Below are positions 9,392-21,459 of a DNA stretch of 64,000 nucleotides, piece after piece. The position numbers and the translations under genes were made by a program. The notes below the pieces were generated by a model. The model did no database searches. It had not been told where the DNA came from and saw only the letters and a program-made list of their open reading frames with translations. Origin of the DNA: Nemertoderma westbladi (Eukaryota; Xenacoelomorpha; Nemertodermatida; Nemertodermatidae); contig JAUCBJ010000757.1 in the NCBI GenBank assembly GCA_032718475.1, forward strand, positions 1 through 64,000, read 5' to 3'. Every line of letters begins with the position of its first letter. Position 1 is the first letter of the stretch.

Positions 9392-10258
9392 AGTTTGGTG
9401 TTTGGGCGCGATTTGTGCCGTTAATACTGCCATGTGCCTTTTGTACTGTATATACAAATTTAGTTTCAGTTAGATTTGCCTCGATTTAGCTTTAGTATCA
9501 GTTACCTGTTGGTTCTTTGGTTTGGTGTTTGGGCGCGTTTTGTGCCGTTAATACTGCCATGTGCCTTTTGTACTGTATATACAAATTTAGTTTCAGTTAG
9601 ATTTGCCTCGATTTAGCTTTAGAATCAGTTACCTGTTGGTTCTTTGGTTTGGTGTTTGGGCGCGTTTTGTGCCGTTAATACTGCCATGTGCCTTTTGTAC
9701 TGTATATACAAATTTAGTTTCAGTTAGATTTGCCTCGATTTAGCTTTAGTATCAGTTACCTGTTGGTTCTTTGGTTTGGTGTTTGGGCGCGTTTTGTGCC
9801 GTTAATAATGCCATGTGCCTTTTGTACTGTATATACAAATTTAGTTTCAGTTAGATTTGCCTCGATTTAGCTTTAGTATCAGTTACCTGTTGGTTCTTTG
9901 GTTTGGTGTTTGGGCGCGTTTTGTGCCGTTAATACTGCCATGTGCCTTTTGTACTGTATATACAAATTTAGTTTCAGTTAGATTTGCCTCGATTTAGCTT
10001 TAGTATCAGTTACCTGTTGGTTCTTTGGTTTGGTGTTTGGGCGCGATTTGTGCCGTTAATACTGCCATGTGCCTTTTGTACTGTATATACAAATTTAGTT
10101 TCAGTTAGATTTGCCTCGATTTAGCTTTAGTATCAGTTACCTGTTGGTTCTTTGGTTTGGTGTTTGGGCGCGTTTTGTGCCGTTAATACTGCCATGTGCC
10201 TTTTGTACTGTATTTACAAATTTAGTTTCAGTTGGAGTTGCCTCGATTTAGCTTTAAC
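9392..10258 (+). repeat. 127-bp tandem repeat array of PLE unit 3
   Basis: Third copy of the seven-unit array, again starting just after the stop codon of the preceding ORF. One visible difference is AATAATGCC near 9806 where the other copies read AATACTGCC. Confidence 0.95.
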
Positions 10259-10726
10259 ATAAGGCTCTCTGTTGTTAATACTGCCCTATGCCATTTGTAC
10301 TGTAAATAGTATTTCGTACTGTAGTTGTTATCTCGCATACATAAGGCTCTCTGTTGTCAATACTGCCCTATGCCATTTGTACTGTAAATGGTAACGCACG
10401 GCCCTGCCTGATCACGTCTCGGTGCCAGACTGATTGATTTGTTTCTATGACTAAGAGTTCAGTTGTTTATTTATGTTGTCAGCTCTACGGACCGGTGCTG
10501 CACGCTTCTTATAACCACATAGCAACCGTACTGCCGTAGGCGGAGTGTTGTTATTTGTACTGTACATATACATCGGTTTTATACATCGACTGGTAGTCTA
10601 TTTCAGTATTTGTTAGTGTTTTCTGTTTGGCCTAACTGTAGTGCAGTAGTTTTTGTGCTGATGATGCCCCAAAGGGGAGAAATTAATCCACTGTTTACAT
10701 AATTATACTGAAGTGTTTATTGGGCG
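10259..10726 (+). other. PLE unit 3 leader
   Basis: Third copy of the leader, matching 857-1324 and 5558-6025, including the hammerhead. Confidence 0.7.
10644..10710 (+). ncRNA. Hammerhead ribozyme (PLE unit 3)
   Basis: Same structure as the other two. Core CTGATGA is at 10658-10664, GAAA at 10679-10682, predicted cleavage after C10688. It is intact although the ORF that follows is broken, so transcripts could still be cut at this site. Confidence 0.85.
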
Positions 10727-10806
10727 ATGAAACTCCTTGTTGTTTTAATAACTGTCACGATGTATACAAACGCCCTGAAGTCGGCATGTCACTTTACTAA
10801 TAATTA
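10727..10806 (+). pseudogene. Truncated third PLE ORF (about 27 codons)
   Basis: The first 26-27 codons match copies 1 and 2 (start MKLLVVLITV). The match then ends at the triplet run AATAATT and the sequence continues as antisense BEL/Pao gag. An ORF remains open to 10981, but the extra residues are reverse-strand gag read in a meaningless frame. The break marks a rearrangement between the PLE array and the BEL element. Confidence 0.9.
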
Positions 10807-13800
10807 CAATCGTTTATCACACATGACATCATGTCTATCATTTAGTTCTTTCTTTAAGAATTCTTCACACCCACTCAAGCGATGTGGCCCGTCGCACAAT
10901 ACACACTTAGGTTTGATGTTACTTACCTTAACCTGCATTGTATTTTGTACGCTAGCTCTTTCTTCGGGCTTCCTTCCATGAATTCTCTTGGGAGACATAG
11001 GGGGAGTTGTTATCTGTTCCCTCTTGCCACTGGTTCGAGCCTTAGATTTACTTACGTCTTTCTTGACCTTATTTAAGTAATAAGATCTCTCGGTGTCCTT
11101 GCCACTATTCTCGTCATGAGACGTTTGACTTTCGTAATCATTTGTATATCACACTGGTGTTACTTTTCTCCTAGTAACGGGTTTTTCACTTACCTTACTT
11201 TCCGGAGTCTTCTCTCTAGACTGTTTTATGAGCTGTAGTCTTACCTCTCCATTTAAGAACGACATAAGGTCAGCCATGGTTGGATCTCTATGTTGTTGGT
11301 CCATCAGATAGAGAAACTTTTTGTCCCATCGAGTATCTACTCCACCCTTTGGCAAAGTTGATGCTACAGCTCCTACAACCATAGAACTCTGGTATTCATG
11401 AGACTTACCCAACCAGTCTAACTGTCTACAGCTCTCCTGAATCTCATCGGAAAACTCTATAATCCCGCTGCTAAGAAACTTTCGGGGCGCTACTAATTTC
11501 GCATACAGATATCTAGCTATGTTAGTCCTATTACCATACCTGATATTAAGTGTATCCCAAACTTGTCTCAATCTGTCCGAATGTCCAATAAACTTTAACG
11601 CCATTAACTTGGGAGGTCCTTCCAAGCACTCGATGAGGAATCGTAGTATGGAGTTTTGTATGTTATCTTTGTAATATTCATTAAAATGTAACCATTTCAT
11701 CTCATCTCCATTAAACTTGACGACCTCTCCCACATTTACCGCTTGACGGGCTTTTGTTCTAGCCATCTGACGTGTGAAGCTTTCTTGAGCCATCGTACTA
11801 TTTAATATCGAATTATCAGTATATAAATTTCTCGGATTATTATCACATCGGTATGGGATATCATTATCGACAGGCTTATTAATACTCTTAATAGGGTTTA
11901 CTATAGGAGTTTCCACTTCACTAGCAGTATAGATGAGTGTAGGCTCCACACCTTGCGCATGAAATACTTCAGACCTAACGGGCTGACACATTGTTACAGA
12001 GGGTGGTGGTATACCCATTTGTATATTTACTAATTTATCGCGTTCGAGAGCGATATTTTGCTGTACTTCTTGCAGCTCTAACTTACTCTCTCGTATTGTT
12101 CCCTTTAACAGCTGAACAGTCCCTTCCAATTCTCGGACTTGTTTAGAAGATCTTATTTTATTGTCTTCCAATTGCCCGAGCAATTCTTCCATCCCCCGTC
12201 ATCCTTCATCCATCCACTCAACCGCGGATGCAGGAGTCGCCAACGTCATAGCTGGATGGCACATCGGGATGACAGGAGACAGTCTATTTATTATCTCTTG
12301 CTCGGCGTCTATAACAGTCTGAGATTCTGGCAGTTGTCTACTGGACATAGGTAGTTTGGTACTGTGTAAAGGGAATTTAGAGTTGGGTTCTGGGAGCAAA
12401 GGGGTCTCTGTTAAAGGAGTGGCTTTGCTAACAGGCCTAATTATTTCTGGCTCATCTACTATAGTAGGGAGTCTTTCTACTCTTATAATTTGGGCTGTTG
12501 GCTCTCTATTACTTAAGTCTACATTAGCTAGCTCCCTTCTCACCATAGGGGGTAAGTTAGGCAACTTATGCCTATGGGGCGCTCTTCTACGTCCTTTTGA
12601 ACGAGATTTATTACCTTTACACTCAGGATCAGTTGTATCACCTTCATCCGAGGAGGTAAATCCCTGTCTTCTGGGAGTAGATCGACTCAGTAGTTGCATC
12701 TGAATAGCTGCTCTTTATTTATTTAAATAATCTTGTTTCGCCTGAAGGTTCTCTAACTCTAGTTGTACTTTCGCTTCAGATGCCCTCCGTTCTGCTTCTG
12801 CCACTGCCGCTGCTGCGACCACTTTTCTTTCAGCTTCTGCCTCTGCCGCCTTTCTTTCAGCTTCTGCCGCTGCCACTGCCACTTTTCTTTCAGCTTCTGC
12901 CGCTGCCACTGCCGCTTTTCTGTCAGCTTCTGCCGCTGACGCTGCCGCTTTTCTTTCAGCTTCTGCCTCTGTCGCTGCCGCTTTTCTTTCAGCTTCTGCT
13001 GCTGCTGCTGCTACTGCTACTTTTCAGTCTTCTATCTGTCCTTTTTTTATTTGTTCTTCTTTGTCCATTGCGATGAGAATGCTTTCATCAAATTTAGCCT
13101 GCTCCGCAGCTAATATCTCTGCATATAAGGAGTCCAGAATGAATTTGGCTCCTTCACTATTGGTGTGGAGTCCAGCTAGACATCTCCTTAGCTCTTTGTC
13201 ACCTATAAATCATTGATAATCCGACAGATAGATGTCAATAGCATCCTTCTTCTGAGGTTTTTCAGATACTACCTCGCCTTCCACATGAGAAAAGGTTGCA
13301 TCGGTTGATTCTCCGTGAGTTATGCATTCAGTTAGCTGAACCTTCCATTGTGTTGTTCCCTGGACTTTAGCATTCACTCGTTGGAACCAAGTCTTTACTG
13401 CCACCTGCAGCGATGTGTCATGACTTCTCTTCGAGGCCTCTTCAAAGGCTGAAAGGATTAATCTGATCCTCAATATACATTCTCTCACTTGGTAAAGCAG
13501 CTCTCCCTGCTCTTGAAGTCCCTGTGGTTGTTGAAATAACTGTGTTTCTATTCGTCCCAAGGAGTTGAAGAATCCCTGGACATATCCTGCTACTGACCTC
13601 TTCCATACAGCGGGATCTTGGGTGTCCCTCACTACTCCCATTTGGTATAAGTCTTCCCAGGCAGCTTCCGATAAGTTAAACGGGAGTCCGGGTCTGGGGA
13701 AGTTCCATTGAGTCTCTACAATAGACCTTAGTTCTTCCAATGGGTATCCGGCGTAACTGTCCCTGGTCGATCTCTTATTTCTCATCCAGTCCGCTTGATG

Positions 13801-14195
13801 TTCTTCTACGGCTATAAGCACTCTAGTGAGCACTGCCCCAGGAAGAATTAGAAGTGGGTCTGTATAAACCACTTCTTCCATCCTTGTTCCGATCTCGGGC
13901 ATTAACTCTTCGGTGTCGGAACTAGAGTTACTACGTAGTTGAGAAACAAGTTCTCGGTTCGGGTACTGTTGCTGTTTTACAGCCATCGCTTGGTCTCGCT
14001 TAACTTGAGCCCTAGTGCCTATAATAGACCTATGGTGCTTCACTAGCCTAGGGTCTGATACCACTAATGTAGGGATGACTTTTCTTACAGTAGGAGGGGA
14101 CATAGACTTTGGTCGGGGCCCTCCTTACTTTGATCTGGGTCACAGATCGTTCTTTCTAAGAGACTATCTGACAGTGTTTGTTTTGTATCAGACAT
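10807..14195 (-). pseudogene. Decayed BEL/Pao gag (minus-strand copy)
   Basis: Read on the minus strand from ATG at 14195, this matches the intact Gag of the plus-strand element at 49536: MSDTKQ start, then MSPPTVRKVIP, the FNLSEAAWEDLYQMG block, an Ala/Glu-rich coiled coil (about 12715-13030), the FNGDEMKWL and GNRTNIARYLYAKLV blocks, and CVLCDGPHRL of the first zinc knuckle. It is broken by a frameshift near 14110, a TGA after DIYLSDYQ at 13210, further frame changes near 13025, 12700 and 12195, and a terminal truncation at the junction with the PLE. Protease and pol are absent. Leucine- or proline-rich plus-strand ORFs here are shadows of the coiled coil. Confidence 0.92.
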
Positions 14196-14442
14196 AATTT
14201 ATTTTACAGTTGAATGCCTATTACTATAATAACAGTTAAAGCAAGTCTAGGGGAAATCAGTATCAATTGTCAGTCTCGTAGTTACTGATATCGCTACTCA
14301 ATGTAACATGGTATATATCTAGTATTAGAATACCGGTATACACCTATAGTATATATAACAGTATTATTACAGACTATGATCAGTCACAGAATACCAGTAT
14401 ATAAGTTTAGCCTAATTTATATAAATATATAATAAGCTTACT

Positions 14443-14453
14443 GTAATCATAAA
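14443..14453. repeat. Target-site duplication, left copy
   Basis: GTAATCATAAA flanks the left side of the LINE and recurs on its right at 15844-15854, an 11-bp direct repeat as expected for target-primed insertion. Confidence 0.7.
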
Positions 14454-15843
14454 TCATGTAGGGCAACCTAACACTCTATGGTTCTTTTCGGGGAATCTCA
14501 TTGATCTCGATTGCTGCAAAACTATACAATAGAATTCTATTAAATCGCATCAGGGATCCCATTGAGAGACTGCTACGTGGAAATCAGAATGGGTTCCGTA
14601 AAGGTCGTGGGACCATGGAGCCCATTTTGGCACTTAGAAGGATAATTGAAGAGTTATCAAAAAAGAAAGACAGGCATCTGGCTGTTATCTTTGTTGACTT
14701 CTTCAAGGCCTTTGATTCAGTCTCTCGCTCACGTATGTTCAGCATACTTTCATTATATGGGATTCCTGATGAAATTATTGCAGCAATCAGATCAGTATAC
14801 GATGGTTCGACAACATTTGTGTCTACTGTTGACGGTGACACAGAACCATTTGAAGTGTTATGGGGCGTCCTCCAAGGAGACACACTTGCACCATTCTTGT
14901 TCATTATTGTGGTTGACTATGTTCTACGCATGTCCTTGGATCATCATGGTGATGATGGGGTGATGATAACTCCACCTACTGGCTCCAGAAGTCGAGGAAA
15001 TCCTGCCAAGTACCTAACTGATCTAGACTTTGCTGATGACTTAGGAGTACTCTCAGAATCATTAGAGGGAGCCCAGCGGCTCCTCAGCTCATTAGAACAT
15101 GCTGCTTCTAGTGTTGGTCTTTTTATTAACTCCAGAAAGACCAAAATTCTGACAGTTAACTTTGAAAGTCCTCAGGAAGTCTCTGATCGGATGAGCATAA
15201 GCTCAAAGGATGGTATGCATGAGCATGTGGACGACTTCTGTTACCTGGGATCATGGATCCGGAAGTCAGGTGAGGACCTTCGAATACGTAAGGGAAAGGC
15301 ATGGGCAGCCTTGAATAGGCTTTCCAGGATTTGGAAGTCACCTAGAATTAATCGGAAACTTAAGGTCCGATTATTTAGAGCAGCAGTAGTTCCAGTACTC
15401 CTCTACGGGAGTCCATGCTGGGCTCTAACTGCTGAGGACACCAAATCTCTGGATGGCACATTCACAAGAATGCTACGCCGGGTACATTGTGTCAAGTACA
15501 ATGCACACATCTCCAACCAGACACTATATAACATTGGAGGTGTCTCATTGGTTCCCCCAAGCTTGACACTAGAACAAAATCGCCTCCGCTTTGCAGGACA
15601 TTGCTTTCGCCGTGAGGACCAGCCAGTGCATAATCTTGTACTTTGGCAGCCTCATGGAGTGAATAAGCATGGTGGACAGCCCATGACTTTCTTGAGACGC
15701 ATCTTAAAGGACACTGGCCTTAAAGATGCGGATGATCTAGCAAATGTCATGGGTGATAGGGAGTTGTGGAGGTGCAATTTTGTTGACAAGCCGGCACAGC
15801 ATTCTTAAAAATGCAGCTGCAATGCAGCATGCCGATCCTAGTA
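14454..15843 (+). mobile_element. 5'-truncated RTE-like LINE insertion
   Basis: The element lies between 11-bp direct repeats. Only the RT and C-terminal part of the ORF remain and there is no endonuclease domain, so it is truncated at its 5' end as is usual for LINEs. Its 3' end (GCAGCATGCCGATCCTAGTA) recurs in a decayed copy near 30715-30735, which supports it as the true element terminus. It sits inside the leader of the minus-strand BEL and is therefore younger than that element. Confidence 0.8.
14461..15808 (+). CDS. Non-LTR reverse transcriptase, C-terminal part (RTE-like, 5'-truncated)
   Basis: The frame is open from the truncation (GNLTLYGSFRGISLIS) to a TAA at 15806. Numbered from the Met at 14501 it is 435 residues. 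RT motif A is FVDFFKAFDS (64-73), motif B GVLQGDTLAP (121-130) and motif C FADD (176-179). A thumb-like region with YLGSWIRKSGED and a C-terminal GGQPMTFLRRILKDTGLKDA block follow, in the style of RTE-like LINEs. It can no longer start normally because the N-terminal endonuclease and start region are missing. Fragments of the same family lie at 30236-30690 and 42497-42611. The clade call is by overall appearance only. Confidence 0.88.
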
Positions 15844-15854
15844 GTAATCATAAA
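15844..15854. repeat. Target-site duplication, right copy
   Basis: GTAATCATAAA, the same 11 bases as at 14443-14453. Confidence 0.7.
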
Positions 15855-17353
15855 CACTGGTAATGTTAATAATTTAATAATAACTGATTATCCAAATTTT
15901 AGGAATTACTTCCCTTTACTTTATTACTGATATTAAGCAGTAGGTTCAACTGATATTAAGACCTAATTGATGTATAACAGGCCTATTAATTTATAAATCT
16001 GATTGAGTTAATTTATAAATATATATATATATACCCGTAATGGGTTTTGTCAATATTTGAAATAAATGTTATTATTTCTGAGTAAGAAGTACTACACACT
16101 ACACAGAGGCTGGACGCTCTCAGTGGAGTGCTACTTGTTAGACACTAAATACTGATAATTCTACTTAACTAAGTTACTTATCACTACAAATTACTTACGT
16201 TTCGGGTTGAGATTACACAATCTCTAAATAAACAATAAACAAGTTACACATACAATTTTTTAGGGTAATTTAACAAGAAATTTACGAACCAGACTAACAA
16301 GGAGTTAGAATTTCTGGTTCTTACAAACTGACAGGAATTATGGTATTTTGAAACCAATAAAGTAGTATACAGTACGTTGCATTGTCCAGATAATGAAATG
16401 CCACCGTCTGACGGCTTATAGTCTACACTATAAGCACTACGTACCCGGAGTGTCCTATACCTAGAGGTTAATTATCGAAGCCAACCAGCACTAACAGACC
16501 TATTAACCACGTTACAACACAAATATACTGCCTATGCACTAAATTACTTTCAGGAAAGCACTGTACTCTAAACCCTAAATTAGGTACAAGCACTTATACA
16601 ACATATAACTAGCAGTTAAATATACGTGAACAGCCAAAAGAACCACGGTATCTGCTGGGGTGACCGGAGCACAAATCACCAGTCTGTCCTATGCCAAGCA
16701 GTCCTGAAGTAGTGCCGGGGTTAATTTAACTATAACAGTATGCATAACAAGCATAATTACTGTAAGGAATAAACTTTGGGAGATGAAGGTTGCAAATACT
16801 TGCATAAACTCTGAATAATAAATATTATGCTACCCGTACAGACTATTCAAATAAAACACAGACCAAATGCTGGCAGACTACTGTCAAGCCTAAATAAACC
16901 ACAGTATATGCAATCTCCGAAATGGTTAGTTAGTAAGCGTTCTAGACTACGTAGTACGACTTATTATTTAGTGGGGGATTTACCTTACAGCACTGGATGC
17001 CTCCAATTTCCTAACTAGCACTTTATCGAACAGACACACTACATACACTGTAATCGCCTCAGACCTAACAACAGTCAGACAACAATCCGGCCTACAAGTT
17101 ATTTATACAATCTGAGCAGGCTTACACGCCTTTTGCTCAATATTACACTTACCGGTAAATAAAACCAACAGAAATATGTAAGCTCTAAAAGAAATAAGGT
17201 GTGTACAGGCCCTACTCTCTTAAACAGCCTACTAATATACAATATATCACAATCGGAATAATACCGGTTCGGGTCAGGCCTACAGTTTACCATCCGACCG
17301 GTACGTTCAGGGTTTATTGCCTACTGGGCAATAAAAGAAACTAAATCTATTAA

Positions 17354-18442
17354 TGTTCACGCTTTTAGACCTTTTAGCAGTTTAACCTGCCAATTTAAAT
17401 GTCTTTTTAATTATGAATCGACTTTTGCCCTTACCAATTACCTGGTGTACTGAATTTACATCCGCCGAAGCCAGTCCATGCGCGGCGTATGACCCACGGT
17501 GTGGGAGACTGGATTTGGGTCCCAAGAAAGTTATTGCGGTGTAGGCTACTTTGTATTATTCGATTGATTGCTACTATATAATCTCTGACAACTATATTTA
17601 CTTTCGGGGAAATTTTAACAGTTCCTTTGGGACGTGGCGCTTTAAGTATAAAACAGAGTTATGACTTACACTAATCACAACTAGATGGCTACGGAGTATC
17701 GTAAATAGTGCATTCTTTAGGAGATGCTTTATTAAACTTCATACGACTTCACACTATTTCACACTAAATTGCCGACCGTCACTGATTTTTATCATATATA
17801 AGGAGGATTGCAACTGACACACATAGGGATTATGAAATAGCATTTAATTCACACAAAACCACTATAATTTGAGTCACAGTTGCTACAGGTAGACCCTGCT
17901 GCTTACCTCAGTAATTAAGAAAGTTGAGGGGTTTACGATTATTTATCGGTATTCTCCAAATATAACATCCATTAATATAAACAGCAATTAACACAATATA
18001 AAACAGCATTAAAACAGTGTGGTGAACAGTATGTGTTCATGAAGTTCAGTATGATTAGATTTGTATGCAACCGGACAGGTTATGAAACAGGTTAATAGAT
18101 TTACGTTCTTATAACTCAGGCCATCAGATGTTCTTGGGCCAAAGTCTGAAACGTCCATACTTAGCACAGAATCCTGAGAGGAATCTAATTCTCAGAAAAA
18201 CTATAACTGCACATGGCCAATTTCCACAGGTAGGTCTCTACTGGCATAACTGGGAAGATTGCTCTGATTGGCTGAATAGGCTCAAACAAAGGAATCTCCA
18301 CACACATAAAGAATCAGCTGACAGATTTCGTCATCTTGGTTCTAATTTCTGACCAACGCATAGTTGAACAATTTTAGGGCTATTTTAGAGTATTCAGCGC
18401 ATTGCGTAAAAATGACTTGTTATGTCCGCAAAAGCTTTTACA
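17354..18442 (-). repeat. LTR of the minus-strand BEL/Pao element (5' LTR)
   Basis: On the minus strand it starts TGTAAAAGC (18442) and ends GTGAACA (17354), giving the TG...CA ends of an LTR. It matches the LTRs at 46088-47325 and 57544-58782 in recognisable blocks, for example ACGTGGCGCTTT (near 17632-17644) and AGAGTTATGACTTA (near 17653-17666). It is shorter (about 1.09 kb) and clearly more diverged, so this element is an older or different subfamily copy. Because the element is broken at 10806, its partner 3' LTR is absent from the window. Confidence 0.85.
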
Positions 18443-18562
18443 GTGTGTAATTCGAGAAATTAATTAAATTTTCAAAACTCTTTTATATATTTTTTGATCA
18501 TATCAGGTAATTCCGCGATTCAGCATCGGTGGCAGTATTTTTTTTATATAATATTAATAATA

Positions 18563-19030
18563 TTGTTACCAATTGAGGGAAAGGAGCAGGTTACAGAGGT
18601 AGCCTTTTCTAACCAAAACAATAAACGATAATGTTACCAATTGAGAGAAAGGAAGAGGTTACAGAGGCAGGCTTTTCTAACCAAAACGATAAGGGATATT
18701 GTTACCAATTGAGGGAAAGGAAGAGAGAGAGGTTACAGAGGCAGGCTTTTCTAACCAAAGCAATATTGTTACCAATTGAGGGAAAGGAACAGGTTACAGA
18801 GGAAGCCTTTTCTAACCAAAACAATAAACGATTATGTTACCAATTTAGGGAAAGGAACAGGTTACAGAGGCAGGTTTTCTAACCAAACAGTAAACGATAT
18901 TGTTTCCAATTAAGGGAAAGGAAGAGAGGTTACAGAGGCAGGCTTTTCTAACCAAAACAATATTGTTACCAATTGAGGGAAAGGAACAGGTTACAGAGGC
19001 AGGCTTTTCAAACCAAAACAATAAACTATA
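18563..19030 (+). repeat. 67-bp minisatellite (7 copies)
   Basis: The phrase TGTTACCAATTGAGGG recurs at about 18563, 18632, 18700, 18767, 18834, 18901 and 18964, a step of 63-69 bp. Each unit continues with GGTTACAGAGGCAGGC and TTTTCTAACCAAAACAATA. Open frames through it are coincidental. Confidence 0.9.
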
Positions 19031-19859
19031 TTTAACCAGTAATAATTAAAACAACAGGTCAGGGTGTCTATATACTTTTCAAGTTGGACGAAAATTGAGT
19101 AAAATACTTTTGCATTTTTAGACATTTGAAAAAATGTAAAACTGTAAAATGCAGAAAAAAACGAAAAAATCAATGAATATGTTTCGTGCTGCGCGAAGCG
19201 GAAAAAGATGACATATTTAAATTTTTTTTTCAAGTTGGTCACTATAGTTATCAAGTAAGGTATCTATTGCAGTAGGCTATTGTAGTCAGAGCCGAGTCAA
19301 GAAGTAGGCCTAAATCCATAAATTTAACAAATGTAGTATCAGGTAACCAACTGTAAGCATTAAGCAACAATTGTCATGTTCTCTATTAAACGTCTTGTGA
19401 TGATATAGGCCCACTGCTGTACTGCCTACAGATATAATTGGCAGATAGGTGACAGTGGTGCTGCCAACAGACTGTCGGAAGACATCCCAGTCTACCGGTA
19501 CCAAACCATTCCTGCATTCAATTCTTGCAAAAATACCAGTACCGGTAGCTACAACAGAAGAAGACATACCAGTCTACCGGTACCAAACAGCCGAACCATT
19601 AAATTCCTGCATACCGGTAGCTACAACAGTGTCAGTGCTACAACATACAGTAGGCCCAGGCCTATGAATTCGTAAATGTAACTTACTGTTCTGTCAGCCA
19701 ATCAGCTGTCACACTTCTCTAGCCAATCAGCGTCGCACTTCTCCCACTGTGCTTCTCTATATTATGGTTGGACGTTACAGACCCTATAGAATGCATGTTG
19801 TTAAATGATGTGTCAATATAACTGAAATGTCAGAAGAAACAATTATTTAAATTTTGCAG
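19031..19859. other. No gene recognised; ACCGGTA-rich short repeats
   Basis: AT-rich, probably intronic sequence before the EGF exon. Between 19490 and 19620 the word ACCGGTA and the phrase CAGTCTACCGGTACCAAAC recur in a short direct duplication. A pyrimidine-poor stretch leads into the acceptor TTTTGCAG at 19852-19859. Confidence 0.5.
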
Positions 19860-20003
19860 ATACAAATGAGTGCGAAATGGAAAACCATGGTTGTGTAGCA
19901 TCTGATACAACAAGCGGAACTTGTACAAATAACCCTTTGAGTTATCAATGTGACTGTAACCCTGGATACGAACCAATTCCTGACGACCCAGTTCATTGTC
20001 AAG
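19860..20003 (+). CDS. Exon encoding a calcium-binding EGF-like domain
   Basis: The exon follows acceptor TTTTGCAG and ends CAAG before GTTATA, a weak but acceptable donor. With one base supplied by the previous exon it reads DTNECEMENHGC, then a second block CQ-CDCNPGYEPI and a final HCQ: the D-x-N-E-C start and six-cysteine spacing of a calcium-binding EGF domain. Both boundaries are phase 1, the usual arrangement for shuffled extracellular modules. It is probably the most upstream visible exon of the gene that continues at 24845 and 39104. The middle stretch between cysteines 2 and 4 is longer than usual and contains SDTTSGTCTNNP. Confidence 0.82.
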
Positions 20004-20309
20004 GTTATATTTATAGTGGATCCTAACAGGGCCTTCTATATTTTGATGCCAATTTATAACTAAGGAGCCAATCCGCTTGACGCAATGAGCTTATCAAAAA
20101 TAACGCCTAATGCAAATGCTTTCAAGTCGCTTACTAGTAAATATATTCACAAAATACATTCTTCATTCCAAGATATTTTCTTAATCTGGCCTGGGTGTAA
20201 TTAAATTTAAAGTTTTGAATGTCTAATCACAAAATTATTTTTATTTTCTTAAAGCTGTGGTTTGAAACTTTTTATCCACTATTGCCCCATGGTGTGAAAG
20301 GTTTGCAAC

Positions 20310-21428
20310 TTAAGGGGGGGGGGGGGGGGGGGGTAGCGCATTTTCTGACCAAAAAGACGAATTTTTGAAACATATCCTATCTGATGCAGAATTTCTTGCT
20401 GAATCCAAATATGGAAACAGTTTTCCCATATCTCGCTTAGTTTTCGAGATATCATGGATAGAAGATACTGGCTCCGATATATCGCGATAACGGTAAAGGC
20501 GATGAAGTTTGGGTTTGCATTCAATTTCCTCAAATTTCTGTGCTCAGTGGTGCCAATTGGATGTCTCCTAGAGAAAGAGCACACAATTTCAGTTGAGAAG
20601 GTATTTTTTTATGATTATTGGACCTACTTGTCAGTTTATAAGAGAATTTCAAGTCTCCGGAATGAAGACGGGACTCGAATAAGCGACTCTGCGGTCTTTG
20701 TGGGATTACACGGAATAGAATTATCGGTCATCGGAGATGTTCAAAATGTGGTCTAGTGGTCGTACGAAGTTCGTTTTAGGCTCATTCGAAAGCTCTTTTC
20801 TTAGAGAACAAAGTTACCATTTGATTTAAGATAAAATGGTTGTGAAGCAACATAACATGAATCTGGGTAAAATATGCCTTACAAATTTTGTTCAAGTTAT
20901 GATTGCTCAGGCAGCTTTCAAGAGTTCGCCAAACCAAATGGTAACTTTGGTCTCTGAGAAAAGAGCTTTCGAATGAGCCCAAAACGAACTCCGTACGACC
21001 ACAAGAACTGGAGATTATACATTTTGAAGATCTCCGATGACCGATTATTCTATTCCGTGTAATCCCGCAAAGACCGCAGAGTCTCTTATTCGAGTCCCGT
21101 CTTCATTCCGGAGACTTGAAATTGTCTTATAAACTGATCAGTAGGTCCAATAATCATAAAAAAATACCTTCTCAATTACAATTTTGTGCTCTTTCTCGTG
21201 GAGACATCCAATTAGCACCATTGAGCACAGAAATTTGCAGAAATTAAACGCAAACCCCAAACTTCATCTCGTTTACCGATATCGCGATGTATCGGAGCCA
21301 GTATCTTATATCCCAGATATCTCGAAAACTAAGCAACATATGGGAAAACGGTTTCCATATTTGGATTCAGCATGTAAATCTGCAGCAGATAGGGTATGTT
21401 TCAAAAATTCGACTTTTTGGTCAGAAAA

Positions 21429-21459
<31 letters not shown>

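Larger units (their letters stand above)
1..10806 (+). mobile_element. Head-to-tail tandem array of Penelope-like elements
   Basis: The same unit recurs with a period of exactly 4701 bp: ORF starts are at 1325, 6026 and 10727. Each unit has a 127-bp repeat array, a roughly 470-bp leader ending in a hammerhead ribozyme, and an RT/GIY-YIG ORF. Head-to-tail copies sharing a pseudo-LTR are typical of Penelope-like elements. Very few differences were seen between units (for example T1492 versus G6193, a single base near 1806/6507, and one base near 9809), so the array is young, gene-converted, or partly an assembly product. The window starts inside the first repeat array, so the array may continue to the left. 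The third unit is broken at about 10806. Confidence 0.93.
14196..17353 (-). other. Leader region of the minus-strand BEL/Pao element, interrupted by a LINE
   Basis: On the minus strand this runs from the LTR end (17354) to the gag ATG (14195). It matches the plus-strand leader 47326-49535 in patches, for example GCAATAAA shortly after the LTR and the block around 16880-16925, which is related to 47822-47880. The 288-bp internal duplication of the plus copy is present only once here. An RTE-like LINE (14454-15843) interrupts it. No coding capacity of its own was seen. Confidence 0.75.

Noticed and set aside
12780-13076. Leu/Pro-rich plus-strand ORF that could be a membrane protein
   Set aside because: It is the complement of the Ala/Glu coiled coil of the decayed BEL gag. 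The same artefact appears on the minus strand at 50553-50981.
14766-14800. CTGATGA in the LINE as another hammerhead core
   Set aside because: No stem II and no GAAA at the right distance; it is coding sequence of the RT.
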